Notes under the pieces: model-generated
Seen by the model: only the letters and a program-made list of their open reading frames with translations
Database searches by the model: none
Told to the model about the DNA's origin: nothing
Program-made: the position numbers and the translations under genes
NCBI GenBank assembly: GCA_003586115.2
Contig: QVOM02000034.1
Span: 128,375,936 to 128,439,935, forward strand
DNA from: Salvator merianae
Taxonomy: Eukaryota > Chordata > Lepidosauria > Squamata > Teiidae
DNA length: 64,000 nucleotides
Direction of reading: 5' to 3'
Part shown: positions 50,331-62,980 of the stretch, in pieces
Layout of the letters: every line of letters begins with the position of its first letter
Position numbering within the stretch: position 1 is the stretch's first letter

Positions 50331-53300
50331 ACGGTCAAAGATCTACAAAGGTAGCAGCGTTTAGAAATGACTAAGTTAATACATTAAACATTGTAACACA
50401 ATTGGATTTAAAATGTAAAATCAGTTAAAATAGTATCAAAAGAACTACGAGAACTAAATAAATCTATCTAAACTTGAGTTTTACATGGGATCTAATTTAA
50501 AAAAACAAAAAAAAATGATGTCGTTAAAGAACTAGTTGGATTTAAATTATAAAGCAAAAACCAACTGTATCAAGAACTAGATCTATTAGGGAGCATTTGA
50601 ATTTATTATGATAGCACTTTGCTTTATGGTTTGCTCCTAACCCTCTGATAACTTTATAATGAAGGCAGATTTATGAACAAAATCATCTCATACCTATTGG
50701 AGGAGCCAGCAGGAACCCCCTGCATGCCATCATATTATCATTCATCTCATTAAATACAGTACTATATATGACAATCTCTGAATTCACCTTGCTTGGAGCA
50801 GTTTAACTATTCTGCACCAGCCTGTTCTGGACCAAGCATAGCTGGTGCCATCCGCACAGCAAGGGTGACGACACCATCTTCCATCCCAGTTCAACACCAG
50901 CAGCAATTCAGAGATGCTATAGTTCTTACTGTCCGCACAACTGACTGCCCACCCAAGGCACCACCTACCCCTGCCAGTGACTGACCCAGGCTGCATCACT
51001 CATATATGGTGACTGGTACACAAGGATGGAGCTAAACAGAACAATTTTCAAAGGTACTGTAGCTTAAATAGGAGCAGCACTGTCTTGTCTGCATAAAAAT
51101 AAATCCCAGGGGGCTATAGGTGACTAACTTATAAGCAAACATGCAAAAAGACCAAATTTTGCAATCCCATCCCTCAAAAGGAATTACAAAAGAGATGGTG
51201 TTTGTTATTCAAGGATATAAAGTCCTGTTTTAGTAACTGCATATTGATATTAATGTAATAAACTTTGCCCAGAAAAGATAAGGAAGCAGCTGGTCAACTT
51301 CACTGTATATACAAGCAGGATGTAGTTGCCAGAGGAACCATGCTGCTTCAAGCTAGCAGACACCCCTGAAGCTGGCTGGCCACACCTGAAGTTAAACACT
51401 GTGTAGCTGGAAAAGATATGAGATCATCCATACCAGAGGCTAGAATGTAGCTGAGGTTCCCAAAACAGAACTAAAGTTAGTCAGCATTGTGCTGTTCTCA
51501 GAGACATGTTCAGACTCAGAATACAACTCTCTGCAACCTGGACATGTTAGAGGAACCTCCTGCTTGATCTCTCAGGTGAGATGCTAATCTAAAGGCAAAA
51601 GAACCACTCCGTTTCTCCACAGAAGTCCATGTGCTTCTCAAAGAGTACCCTAGCCTCTGACTAATTTCACTCACCACCGACTTCATTTGCTTAATTTTCA
51701 AGTTCCAGAAGGAATAAAGAAGGATTAGTTATTTTAAAAGAACAAAGTGAATAAAAGATTGTCCTTGAAGCAGTGGTATCATTAAAGAGTATCTAAAGCA
51801 AATATGCTGTTATCACTACACAGAATGAAAGACCAGACCTGACAGGCGTCACGCCTGGGGAATTCCATTTTCAAATCTAGTAACTCATTACAATTATAGG
51901 CTCAGTGCCTTAATTCCCAACTTATCCTTGGACCCCAAGGGAAGTTTTCTTACAAGTTCAAATAACCTAAAGACTCCCAGAACCTCAGAGGATCAAACAG
52001 AGGCATAAAAATGAGTTTGCCACATTTTTGTACATCTCTTAGCATTTTTCATAGAAGCATGCTAATTGCACGACTCTTTTTAAAAAACTGTTTCAAATTA
52101 GGACTTAAAAACAACAGGTAAAGATCTGCTCTTTTCTGCTGAGAGTGATCCTGTACTACTGCAATACAATGGGAAACAGTGCTGCAGAGTCATGTCCAAA
52201 GGAATTTATGATCACAGCATGAGATGGGCGAGTTCGTTATTTATTTTGCCTCCCTGCCAAGTGTGCTAGGATTTCTAGTACACAAAGCAGAAACTGAAGT
52301 GACGTGGAACCAGCACTAATCAGCCAGAAGCATCCACTGCTGGAGAAGGCCCACCTGTGCCCAGCCACCTCCAGACTGAGAAACGGGGGACATGACTATT
52401 CTAGTTTCTGCCTACTACTGCAGTCCTTGCAGTCCCTGCAGTCTGCAAAATCAGCTGGTGGGACTGTTGCCACTGCTGCTACAGTGACTCTGGCAGCAGG
52501 AAGTGTTTGTTTGCAGAACTGGGCCCAAGGTCACTGGAGCCATTAACAACCCCTTCCTGGCTCTGCAGATCTATACAGGCTTGCTGCTTGTGCCAGTGGA
52601 CCTGCCACCAGTGGGGCAACACCAAAGTGGGGGAGCCACTCTGGGGAACATGAGGGTGAGAACCGCTCCCCTTTGCATAGCACCTTAGGGACTTTGGGGA
52701 GGGTTTGGGATGGGTTGTGAGAGTTTATCGGGGGAGGGAATAATGCACCAAGGCAGGGAGGGTGGGATTGTCACATTACTGTGGTGATTTATAGGGAAAA
52801 ATATGGCACTGGGAGGCAAAACAGTTGGATTGGGAGAATGAATGTTTGATGTATTAAAGCTATTGCTCCTTCTGATCCAATCAGCAGAGTTTAGGATGCT
52901 GGTGGTGGTGCTTTTGAATGGCAGGTCAGTCCAGTATAAAACATCAGTCATCCATCCATCACTTGATTCTGGATGAAGATGCTGATCTGGTATGCATCAC
53001 TGAAATCTGGGCAGTCCTTGCTTTCTCCCTTGCTTTCTCCCCCTGGTTACTTGGTACAGCACTGTTCCAGACCATCAAGATGGGAAGGGGGTGTTGTAGT
53101 CATCACAAGACATCTACTTCTCTTGCCAGGTGACCAATTCATTCTGCAACTGTGTTTGAGAGTCTTCTTCTGATATTGGGTCAGACACATAGAATGGGGA
53201 TGCTGCTGGTGTAACACCCACTTGCTACCCAGCAGCCTTCCTATCTGAGCTAGCTGATATAACCTTGGATGTAGTGTTGAAATGGTTATAGTTGTATGGG

Positions 53301-53838
53301 GGAATTTCAACACCCATCCTGCGATGACCCTCAGCAGACCAACTTAGGTCTCTATGACTCCATAACAACCATGGGGCTATCTCAATATGTTACTGACCTA
53401 ACATGCACAGCAGGGCATATCCTCAATTTGGTCTTTTGTCACAGAAAGGATTGGTATGAATCTGCTGATGGGACCTGCTGGTGGCAAGCCCACTGTTATG
53501 GACAGGTCACTCTGAGGTAGGATTTGAACTGGCAGTGGCAGCTCTCCTTTGCAGGGGGGAGGGGACCCATTGAGATAGTCCACCCTCAGAGACTTAGGGA
53601 ATCTGGGTGATTTCTGAATGGATGGTGATCGTGTCAGAGGATGTGGTGAAGCTGCTTGCGTGAGTTCAGCTGACTGTATGCCCTCTGGATCCTTCTCCTT
53701 CTTGGCTGGCAAAAACAAGACAGTGGGGTATGTCTGTGTAGATCCACAGAGTGGTGAATGTCTCTTGAGAGATGCATCCCTCTTCTTTAGAGGTTTTCCC
53801 TGGTTCGAGAAAAGGTATCCAACATGCCCTTTCCAGAC

Positions 53839-53922
53839 AAAGTATTTATTTATTTATTTATTTATTTATATCCCACTCCATTGTCCATAGGCTTCAAGGC
53901 AGCTCACAACAAAAGACAAGTG

Positions 53923-53960
<38 letters not shown>

Positions 53961-54120
53961 ATAAAAGCTTTCCTAAAAACGCATGTAAAAAACACAATTA
54001 AAATAATGATTAAAACTTCTATAACAGTACCAATTAAGAACAACCACACCCAGGTGCAAGGGAAGGCTTTCTGGAAAAGATAAGTTTTCAAATATTTCCA
54101 AAAGGCCATAAAAAGCTGGA
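53839..54120 (-). mobile_element. LINE 3' end fragment inserted into the L2 copy
   Basis: A TTTA/TATT run is followed by atatcccactccattgtcca and ggcttcaaggcagctcaca. This reads on the minus strand as a LINE 3' end of the kind also seen near 60700. An AT dinucleotide run lies within it at about 53924-53956. Confidence 0.5.
53924..53956. repeat. (AT)n simple repeat
   Basis: About sixteen AT units within the inserted LINE end. Confidence 0.9.
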
Positions 54121-54689
54121 GAGGATTTTCAACTGTGTGCATGCCTGGAAGAAGCTGATTATCTGGACCCATTTCAATCTAGCTTCAGGCCCAGTTATGG
54201 TACAGAAACTACCTTCTCCAGGAGAAATAGGGTTCTTCTTTATCTCTCAGTGGATTTTGCTATCATTGACCATGATATCCTTCAGGAAATGCTGCATAGT
54301 TTGGGAACTATAGGTACTGCATTGTTTTGGTTCTAGTTCCGCGAGATTCTTGCTCAACACCCTGGAAACTAAGCTGTGGGTTTTTTCAGGGATTAATCTT
54401 ATTTCTCATGCCCTTTAACATCTATATGAAATAATCAGGAAATTTGGGGTCAGGTGCTATTAATATGCAGATAACACAGCGCTCTCTCTCTCCATGATAT
54501 CTGAATCAGGAAATACGGTTGAAGCACTTGACAGGTGCTTGGAGACAATAATGGATTCAATGGAGGCCAATAAATTGAAGGTGACAAGATGGAGTACTCT
54601 GGCATAGGGTCCAGGGTCCAAGAAACAGGAAGACATCCTGTTCTTGATGGGGATGCACTGCCTTGGAAGGAACAGATACAAAAACCAGG

Positions 54690-54890
54690 GCTGTTATGAG
54701 AAAGGGAGAAAAACTTCTCTCTATCCAGCTTGTCCACACCATGCGTAATTTTATACACCTCTATCATGTCTCCTCTTACTCATCTCCCTTCTAAAATTAA
54801 AAGCTCCAGACCTTTCAACCTTTCCTTGAACAGAAGCTCATCCAGCCCCTTGATAATCTTAGTCACCCTCCTCTGAACCTTCACCTATTA
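54690..54890 (-). mobile_element. CR1 fragment inserted into the L2 copy
   Basis: The minus strand encodes the CR1 C-terminal block MIEVYKITHGVDKLDREKFF followed by SLSHNS. Upstream, at 54780-54890, is the usual CR1 sequence encoding the region before it. It belongs to an older CR1 lineage than the two copies in intron 4, since the residues differ markedly. Confidence 0.8.
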
Positions 54891-55976
54891 CTGAATTAGC
54901 ACCTACACTGTATGCATTTAGACATCTGGTGGAGACACACCTCTTTACCCTAGGCCTTTGGCTGAAGAAACAGCCTCCCCTCCCCTTTCAGACACTGTGG
55001 TTGTTATTGTTCAGTATAATTGTGTATTGCATTGCTTTTACTGTGACTAACCATGATACCTCTGGGTATAGGGCAGGAGAGATATACAAATATATAAATA
55101 AGACAGTTTGATTAAAAGATTGAACAGCATATATGAATTTCAGCAGTCACAGATAAATTGTAAAAAATCCAAGATTAATCTTATTTACAAGCTGCAATTT
55201 AAAGAGGATTGCCAGCGTTCATGGATGTGTGACCAGAATGTTGAGGAATGTGTATCTGTTTTTGCCCATTTATTAATTTTATCTAAGATTAGCAACAAGT
55301 ATGTATCAACAATTTCCTTTTTTTTTCCTCAGAAATTTCACACTTATAATCCTCAAGGGATTAACTAACTATAATCAACAATTTTAAAAACCCAACAAGA
55401 AACAAAACTGCAGGCATCAATAGCTGTTCGTACTAAAAGCAACTAAGTAGTTCTGGAGAGTCAACAGGCTCAGTCACATGCAAACACAGGATACAAAACC
55501 AAAATGGATTTTTGACCAAGGAAAAGGCCAGAAATCACACTAAAATCACTCTGTTCAACCTTTGTTTAGAGCCTAAAGTTTCAATGTTGACTTGAATACC
55601 TTATTTACTATTTCTTACATTTATAGCCTATTTTTCTTCCACAGAACTCAAGATCTATATTTGGTCTCTGTATTTTAATACAATAAATACTGTGAGATGG
55701 TTAGAACAAATTCCACATAAGTTTGCTTAGCTATGAATTTATCACTAAATTTGGGATGGTATTAAATAAAAACTACAGACCACCTGATCAGCATTAGTAT
55801 CATGTATTCAAATGTGGGTATCTTCTAAGCATGAAAGGCAATTCATTTTAGGCGTTTTTGCACATTTCTTAACTTGTCTGCTCACGAACAATCACTGTTT
55901 CCTTTAAATGCCAACTGCTTTCAAGCACAAAAAAAAGCAGAAGGGGAGAAAGGCAGAAGAGAGAGAATAGACCCTA

Positions 55977-56420
55977 GGCTGCCTCCAGATTGCAGGGCAA
56001 CATCTGCACTTGCTGTATCTGTCTGGATGGTTCCTCCTGCAATGGCACAGTACGTACATCCAAATAATACAATGGCATGAAATATCTGGAAGTGTGTAAT
56101 CACAACCACTATGCGAATATGTGATAGCCATTTCCAAGATGGCAGATCCCAGGAACAAGTATCCAGACAAAGTAGTAAAACCTGGGTTGGAAGTTGTTTT
56201 TTCTGCAATAGTTATATTGTAAGATTTTACCCAATACCCTGGGACTATGATGGGACTGCCACGGACATGGATTATTCCGGGCCAAAAATGGCCATTGCAC
56301 TAGCGTAGGGGGCAGCAATCACGAACTTCTGGATATTCCGCGCCATCGAAATATCCAGATGTAAATGCCACACCATCACAGAAGAAAGTATCCAGACAGG
56401 TAAGTGCCCACACCTGCCCT
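55977..56420. other. Region with repeated CCAGACA-type ends, possible MITE remnants
   Basis: The segment contains ggctgcctccagattgc at 55977, tgtctggatgg near 56022, atccagacaaag near 56160, gatattccgcgccatcgaaa with atatccagatg near 56330-56361, and atccagacaggtaagtgccc near 56390. These are the terminal words of the family seen at 34169 and 49028, but the boundaries of single elements cannot be set. Confidence 0.35.
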
Positions 56421-59088
56421 GTGAGGTTACCCTGCCATCTGGCAGGGTTGGCAAAAGGCAGCTGTGGGATCCAAACAAGATCCCATATTTTCCTCTCACC
56501 ATCTGGAGGCAGAGTAGATCAAATGTCATTCCTTGTTACACAAGCCACTGAGAAAGCTACTTGCTCTCTTCGCCTCGCTCACAAAACAGATATAATACTA
56601 GCTGACCACATTACAGGCTTGAATACTTAAAGAGTGCAATTCAGTACAAATAAAGAATCCCGTTGGTGATCCTCCAGATGTGGAAGCACATAGCACTACC
56701 TTTTGGATGTTCACCCATTTCCGTTCGCGTATGAATTTGCCACTGAAGAAAACGACCTTCTCAAAATGCATCTGATTCTCACAACAAGTTGACACAAAAG
56801 GCCTCATCTGGACATTTACAGTGCACTACAGAGTCATGTAATAAACCAAGCTGTTGGTAACTCATTTGAGAGAATGAGGGGTTTCATCATCTTTTGCAGC
56901 TCTGTGAAATTTGGATTGAAGAAACTTATTGATGGTATTGTTTTCAGTATACAGTATATCACATCTTGTTCTATATGTTTTATGTCATCCACCTACATGC
57001 TTCATTTATCTTGATACTTAGGTCTTATATTCCTATCATCGTTATATTTGTTCTTAATCCTTAGTAATATATCAGTCATTTTACTTTTCCTGGATCCTTT
57101 TTTTATTGTTTCCTTGTCTGTTCAGGATTTAGTTTAGATTGGCCATTATTGTTCTTCAAATTAAAACCAATAACTCCTGGAGGGCCCCCAGTATTCTATT
57201 TATGACATAAATACTTTGAGTACCACCAATCCTCAAAATTGTCTTCCAATTGCCCTCAAAAAAGATCACCCACTTTTGCAGTTTGATGCTGAAATGTTTC
57301 AAAGCAAAGTGTTGTTAACAGCTTTAGTGTACAGATCTGTTACATGAGCTCAGCTCAAAAACTCAGAAAGTTGCAGAATACCTTACCATAAAGCCAGACA
57401 TAGAACCAATTAAAAAAAAAATGTACTAGCTTCTCACCAACTCCTGCTAGCTGCAGAGAAAAAAACTGGAGACTGGAAAGGCCAGGGCTTCCTTTGCATT
57501 GATCAGACTCCTCTTTCCTCTGCCTGAGGTATCCCTCAGACATCACTACCCATCTGTTCCAGTGGTTCCCAGCACACAGACCACTCAGAAATAATACAAA
57601 ACCTAATCCATGAACTTTAGTTTGACTGCTATAATGTACTTAAGGATTCTGCAGCAGTATAGGAGCAGCCCCTGTGGGCTTCCCTCTTTTCTCCTTCCCT
57701 CCCAGTCTGAGCAAGAACTTTGACTAGTAACATAAAAAATACACCTTCTAGAAATCTGCAATCCTTGTCCTAAGGCCATCAAATGTTCTTTATGTGCTTC
57801 CTAAGTGAAGATGCCAGAAGGAAACACAAAGAATCACAATGTATTATGTGCTTTACAGAAGGCAGGATTAACCTCTGAATTCTCCCAACAGTGATAGTGT
57901 AATCCTTGTAGTGCAATATAACAAAGAAATGAAGCATTAACAAGTTATCAGGTTCCATCCAGTAGTAAGAACTTTGCTTTAATGGAACATATAAAGTTAG
58001 AGATGTGCTACATGCCATCTATGGAAAACTGGTGGTTTGGGACCCATGGGGGTTTGGGACCCAAAGTAAAGCAGCAGTGCTGCAGAGGGGAGATGTAGTG
58101 AACAACTCTATTATTTGTTTATTATGTGTTAACTGAGCTGTGTAAGGAGTGCCCACTATGCCAGTGTAAGTCATAGGCATCTCAGAAACCAATTCACATA
58201 AATTAAAGTTTCCAAGACTGCATTAAGCAAGGGAAGTCACACCTTACCAATCACATAAAAGTGAAACCATACTGCATAAAATATATTATACAAGGGTAAA
58301 CTGTGTATATGTTCTCCAGTTACAGGTTCCTCTTCTCCGCTTTGTCTTTATTTCCACGCTCCTCTGAGTTTACACTGATTCCACCCTTTGCTAAAAACTG
58401 TTCCCATTGGCAGATTACTAAATGTTCTGCAACTGTCACTTTCATTCTCCATAGTTTTCATACTTCATGATATTTAAGTTCATGAACCCTCAGACATGTA
58501 ATTGTAGACACCAAAAAGTATTATCAGGCACTATAACATGACCACATTCACTCATCTAATGACAGCTTGCAAGGTTATTCTACTTCTTTCCTGTCACATG
58601 GTTCCTTGACTGGACACAGTATCCAATAATTTATTTAAAACATTTTTGTCTTGTTCTTCCACAGGAACACTTCCAAATTTGTTAAGATATTAATAAAATC
58701 AGCCTCTGGTCCTCCTGGTTACACTCTGGCAGACTCAACATAAAAGAAAAAGAAAGGAGAGAAGGCAAAAGCAATTCAAATGAAGTCTGTAAAGTTAAAA
58801 AGTTCTTATAAGGCCCTCCTGAGTGGGAAATGGGGAGAGAAAGAAGGAAAAGGATCTGGTCTCTCAGAAGAGCCAGCTGTAGAGCCATGGTTCCTATTTT
58901 CCTCTGTTGCAGCCAGATCGACAAACTGCTGCCAGATGAAAACTGAAGGATGAGCCAGGCCAAAGGGACAGGCTCAACAGAATCACTAACAATATTGCTT
59001 GCCTGCTGTCATCTAGCCACAGCTGACTCTTGATGACCATATGGACTGACTCCTTCCAGACTGACCAGTCTTCTGTGATCTTTCTTAG

Positions 59089-59217
59089 GCAGCAGCGGCC
59101 CGTGGCTTTAAGAGCAGGTGTTCGTAACGTGCGGGAAGCATGTGATCTCTGTTCGTGCCCTCCCTGTACTCTTGCAGCACGCCACACCCATCCTTAAAGC
59201 CACAGGCTGCTGCTGTT
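59089..59217. mobile_element. Palindromic MITE-like element, second copy of the GCTTTAAG family
   Basis: The left arm gcagcagcggcccgtggctt followed by taagagcaggtgttcg pairs with the complement of the right arm (gcagcagcctgtggctttaa, ggatgggtgtgg). It shares the GGCTTTAAG...GGGTGT pattern with the element at 46958-47148. Confidence 0.55.
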
Positions 59218-59525
59218 CTTAGGTCTTTCCGTGAAGTTTTTATTGCTGTAATAATTTAATCTATCCGCTTACCAACTGGCCGTTCTCTTCTTCTCCCTTC
59301 TAATTTCCCAACCATCACTATGCTTTCTGGGGAGTTTGGTCTTCTCATTATGGCCAGCTCCAGACACTGCCAACAGGTGACATTCTGGAAAAAAGGTCCC
59401 CTGGAATGATTTCCTGTTGTTTAGACAGTGCAGGGGACCATACTGTCTGTGCACTTTTGGAGACCCACACTTCCAGGTATTTCACTGGCACAAAATACCT
59501 AGAAAATCCAAATTCAGAAAATCCA

Positions 59526-59577
59526 ATTCAGAAAACCCAAAATAATTCATTATCTCTAAAGTGAATAGGTCTGGAAG
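59526..59577 (+). repeat. 52-bp direct repeat, left copy
   Basis: It starts attcagaaaacccaaaataa and ends gtgaataggtctggaag. It matches 60416-60467 with one mismatch (c against t at the eleventh base). Confidence 0.95.
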
Positions 59578-59737
59578 TGCACGTTTGCAACCACTGGGCA
59601 TGTGTGGTCATCTTTCTGGCCCGCACACATGCACGGTGGATGCACACATATGGGTACGAAAATTCCCAGAAGTGTGCCATCGCAACCACCACACATGCAC
59701 GGCCATCTTTTCCAGCCCACACACATACGCAATGGGC
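59574..59737 (+). repeat. 95-bp period imperfect tandem duplication
   Basis: Segments at 59574 and 59669 share gaagtg, gcaaccac, catg, ccatcttt-like, gccc and cacacat words in the same order and spacing. The unit ends near 59737. Confidence 0.7.
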
Positions 59738-60415
59738 AGAACAACAACGGCAGTTCTGTCCAAAAGGTAAGTGATAGTGCTATATTGGGAAAACTCGCCA
59801 CGACAGTCGGGTTTTCCCAAATAAGCTACCGTGCTTTGGGGGGGTTAGAGAAAGCATAGCTATGACGGGGTTGCCACAGATACATGTGGCAATCCCACCA
59901 TAGCAGCACCAAAATGGTACTATATTCCCCCTGTCTGGATGCAGCCCCAGCACAACAATATCATGGATCACCAGGGGGATTTTGAGCACAAGCTTCAGCA
60001 CCACTGCCTTTGAGCGTTCCCATCGTTTTAATAGCAAAGGAGCTCAGAACCTTTGAAGCAGCAGAGAAAGCTTTCAGGGGCAATGCTGTGCCCTTGGAAG
60101 CCATGCCAACAACAACTCGTTTAAGCAGTCAATGAATTATTTTACAACCTACTACTAAGTGACGCTGCTATAATACGACTACCAGGTACTACTCACTTAA
60201 AACTTAACAGCCTCTGTTTACCAATACCCCCTCAAGTTTGTACAGGTCATTTTACTGTAACAATAAGAGATTTAAATACTAAACATATTAAAAACAAAAA
60301 GTCTCCTCTCCCAACAGTTTAAAACTTGGCAAGAGACTGCAGGTCCTATGTGTAAATATTCTGTAGAACAGCCTGACTTGTACTCTATTGCAACTTTAAG
60401 GGAGCTCATCTGCTG

Positions 60416-60467
60416 ATTCAGAAAATCCAAAATAATTCATTATCTCTAAAGTGAATAGGTCTGGAAG
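60416..60467 (+). repeat. 52-bp direct repeat, right copy
   Basis: It starts attcagaaaatccaaaataa and ends gtgaataggtctggaag. It is the partner of 59526-59577, 890 bp away. Confidence 0.95.
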
Positions 60468-60689
60468 AAAGCAAGGGGAGAAGAGGTGTCGCTCTTTGCA
60501 AGATTAGCAGGGAAAAGTAAACTTCTGCCATGCAAGCAGAGAATGGGAAAGACCAACTCAAACCAGAGATATATCAGAAAGATTGAATTTGTAACAAATT
60601 CTAATACAGTAAGGTCCTATTTTAAGCAAATTCAGTTTGCATGGTTTCAACTTATATGTAACTGATACCTTGTTACATATTAATTTATT

Positions 60690-61190
60690 AACTTATTTTA
60701 TTTTGAGTCATTTATATCCCACCCTTCACCATATGGTCCCAGGGCAGGCTCAAATTAATAAAAATATAAAAATACAATATAAGTACAATCCTCCCCCACC
60801 CCAACTCTAAAACTCTCCCTGTACCCACTGCAGGACCACATCAGCTCCATATCAAGGAGCTACATTTTAGAGGCCTAAGATAATAGATGAGTCTTTACCA
60901 GGCAATGAAAAAGATGCTGCACTGGAGCCAGGGGTATTTCTGGCAGAAGGCTATTCCAAAGCTTGGGGGCTGCCACGAAGAAGGCCCTCGCCCTTGCCAT
61001 TGCATCCTTAACCTCTGAGAGAGCTGGAACTTCTAAAAGCTCTTCTCCTGATGACCCCAGCAGCCTGGCAAGTCTATATGGGAGCAGGTGATTCTTCAGG
61101 TATTTAGGGCCCAAGTCATTAAACGGTATTAAGCATTCTTGCTTCACTTTGATGCATTTTCCCAACACCAAGGAGAATTCAGAGGGTTAG
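60690..61190 (-). mobile_element. L2-like LINE 3' end, minus strand, with preserved C-terminal frame
   Basis: The minus-strand frame at 60875-61171 reads YLKNHLLPYRLARLLGSSGE, ELLEVPALSEVKDAMARA and RAFFVAAPKLWNSLLPEIPL, followed by APVQHLFHCLVKTHLLS. This is the C-terminal region typical of L2-like reverse-transcriptase proteins in fish and reptiles. It is followed at 60690-60870 by the 3' end containing the complement of atatcccacccttcaccata. Upstream parts are missing, as expected for 5' truncation. The frame is clean for about 100 codons, so it is moderately young. Confidence 0.8.
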
Positions 61191-61590
61191 GTTCATGGGT
61201 GGATATACTGTGAAATTAATGAAGTTTAAGCTTCAGGGCTCCTCATCTGGGAGGGGTCCACATTGCTTAAAATTTTGGGGTCTATTGTATGAGAATTTGC
61301 ACCTTAGGGAATCTCAGAGCACAGATGAAAACATTCCATCCAAAACGGAATGCACAGACGTTCTCCTGCTTATTTGTGATCAACACCAAATTGAAGTCTT
61401 CTCCAGTATTAGTATTGCCCTTAAGCTGTAGACAATGCCTATCATGAGTTGTGACGCAGAGCAGGATTTTTCAAAGCTATCCTTTATGAAGTACAAATTT
61501 CAGTTTACCCTGACTGAATAGCGCTGAAATTCTTTATGCATATTGCCTCTAGAAAATGGCACTGCTTGAATATGTTGCGAGAAAAAACAG

Positions 61591-61665
61591 AAAGAAGAAG
61601 AAGAAGAAGAAGAAGAAGAAGAAGAAGAAGAAGAAGAAGAAGAAGAAGAAGAGGAGGAGGAGGAG
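61591..61665 (+). repeat. (GAA)n-(GGA)n purine microsatellite
   Basis: About 20 GAA units are followed by five GAG/GGA units without a pyrimidine break, directly abutting the SINE-like body that begins agttggtttttataccccgc. Confidence 0.95.
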
Positions 61666-61882
61666 TTGGTTTTTATACCCCGCTTTTCTCACCTGAAGGG
61701 ACTCAAAGTGGCTGACAAACCTTCTGTTCTTCTCCCCACAACAGACACCCTGTTAGAACTCAAGAGCAGAGCTGTGACGAGTCCAGGGTCACCCAGCCGG
61801 CTTCATGAAGAGTGCAGACTGAACCGGGAGAGTTCCAGATAAGAGTCTGACATGCTAACCACATGGCCAAACTGGCTCACAA
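61666..61882 (+). mobile_element. Squamate SINE-like repeat
   Basis: The phrases agttggtttttataccccgc, ttttctcacctgaagggact, ccccacaacagacaccctgt, ccagggtcacccagccggct and the end ctaaccacatggccaaactg follow the order of a repeat very common in squamate genomes and often preceded by a GAA tract. I cannot place its polymerase III head with certainty. Confidence 0.65.
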
Positions 61883-62856
61883 TAATACTGATTGTGGTCT
61901 TTTTATGCTTTATTTCATCATTCTATGCATGAACATAACATTTTTCTGATCTTCATTTCCCCATAACTCAAAAACTATAAGGCATAGGAAATTTTTATTC
62001 ATTCTAGTAATTTTGACGTGGGAGATAATCCACAGCAATTTTAATCAAAATCTGAGATGTAGTGGTTAATTTAAAAAAAAAAAAAAAAATTGTAGTGACC
62101 TGTCATGGAACAACTCCACTGAACAAAATAACAGTGGTTGCCCAGACTTCGTGACTAGTGGAAAAGGGGCCCCCATAACAGTTCAAGGCCACAAAAATGT
62201 AGGTCCACCACTGGTTAGGTTTTACCTTCAGTGATAACTTGCCAGAATGGAACCTTCACATTAAATGATGCCCTACTGCATCATAATCGTGCCATGTTAA
62301 TAAAACACTCTTAAAACTATTTTGTTGCTTTGCACTGCATAATACAGATTCTTACGAGTTTCATGGAGTCAGAGTCAAATTTCATCCAGTTCCAGAACAC
62401 AGATAGAAAAGATTTTTTTCTCTTTTAAGCAGGTTAAAAATATTTTAATCTTGCACTGTCCTTAAAAATCTCAAGACTCCTGATGACATGATATAGTGGG
62501 CGCAAGCTAATAAAACCAGTTAGGTAGCACAATAAACATTAGAAACAGGCAGCCCCCAAGTCAGCCAGGCAATTGCTCCAAGCAGCTGTTCCAGTGGTCA
62601 GAAGCTACAACCAGCACATACTTCAAGTTCACAACAAAGTCGTCAGCAACTGCCATAAGCTCCAGAGGCTGCAATCTCTTGCTTTGCTCGAGAGATTGGA
62701 CAAGAATCCACAACCTAGAGTCAATGGCATGGTCAGAAGAGCCTTACTCAAAAATGAAAAATCATATTATTAGAGAAACAGAACAGGGCTCATCTGGCAG
62801 GAAAACAAGTATGCACAATTCAGAAGATTTCAATATCTAAAAGATTTCAATATCTA

Positions 62857-62980
62857 TGCAGTTTTCTTGGTGGAGATACAGAAGTGGTTTGCCAGTGCCT
62901 ATTTCTGGGGAAAGGCTGGGGATTGAACCAGCATCCCTCTGCTTTCCAGGCAGTTTGCTCTACCACTGAGCTACAGCTAC
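62857..62980 (-). mobile_element. tRNA-derived SINE, minus strand
   Basis: This is a copy of the SINE at 7140-7327, with the head gtagctcagtggtagagcaa and a B box near ggttcaatcccc on the minus strand. It is truncated before the RTE-like tail. A 15-bp tandem duplication (agatttcaatatcta) lies just outside at 62825-62855. Confidence 0.8.

Larger units (their letters stand above)
52890..55100 (+). mobile_element. L2-type LINE, decayed and interrupted by two insertions
   Basis: Endonuclease pieces come first: an NGRSV-like start, then ILDEDADLVCITEIW, YDSITTMGLSQYVTDLTCTA and GHILNLVFC. After an insertion at 53839-54120, reverse-transcriptase pieces resume at about 54165 with PFQSSFRPSYGTET-like sequence, LYLSVDFAIIDHDILQEML and a degraded catalytic loop near 54465. 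The frame trails to about 54680, is cut by a minus-strand CR1 fragment, and the 3' tail resumes at about 54890 with VETHLFTLGL and a tandem ataaata end. All frames are broken. The order of parts fits the L2 clade. Confidence 0.75.

Noticed and set aside
59528..59859. Cluster of overlapping open frames on both strands
   Set aside because: They follow from the low stop density of a TG/CA-rich tandem duplication and have no recognisable protein content.
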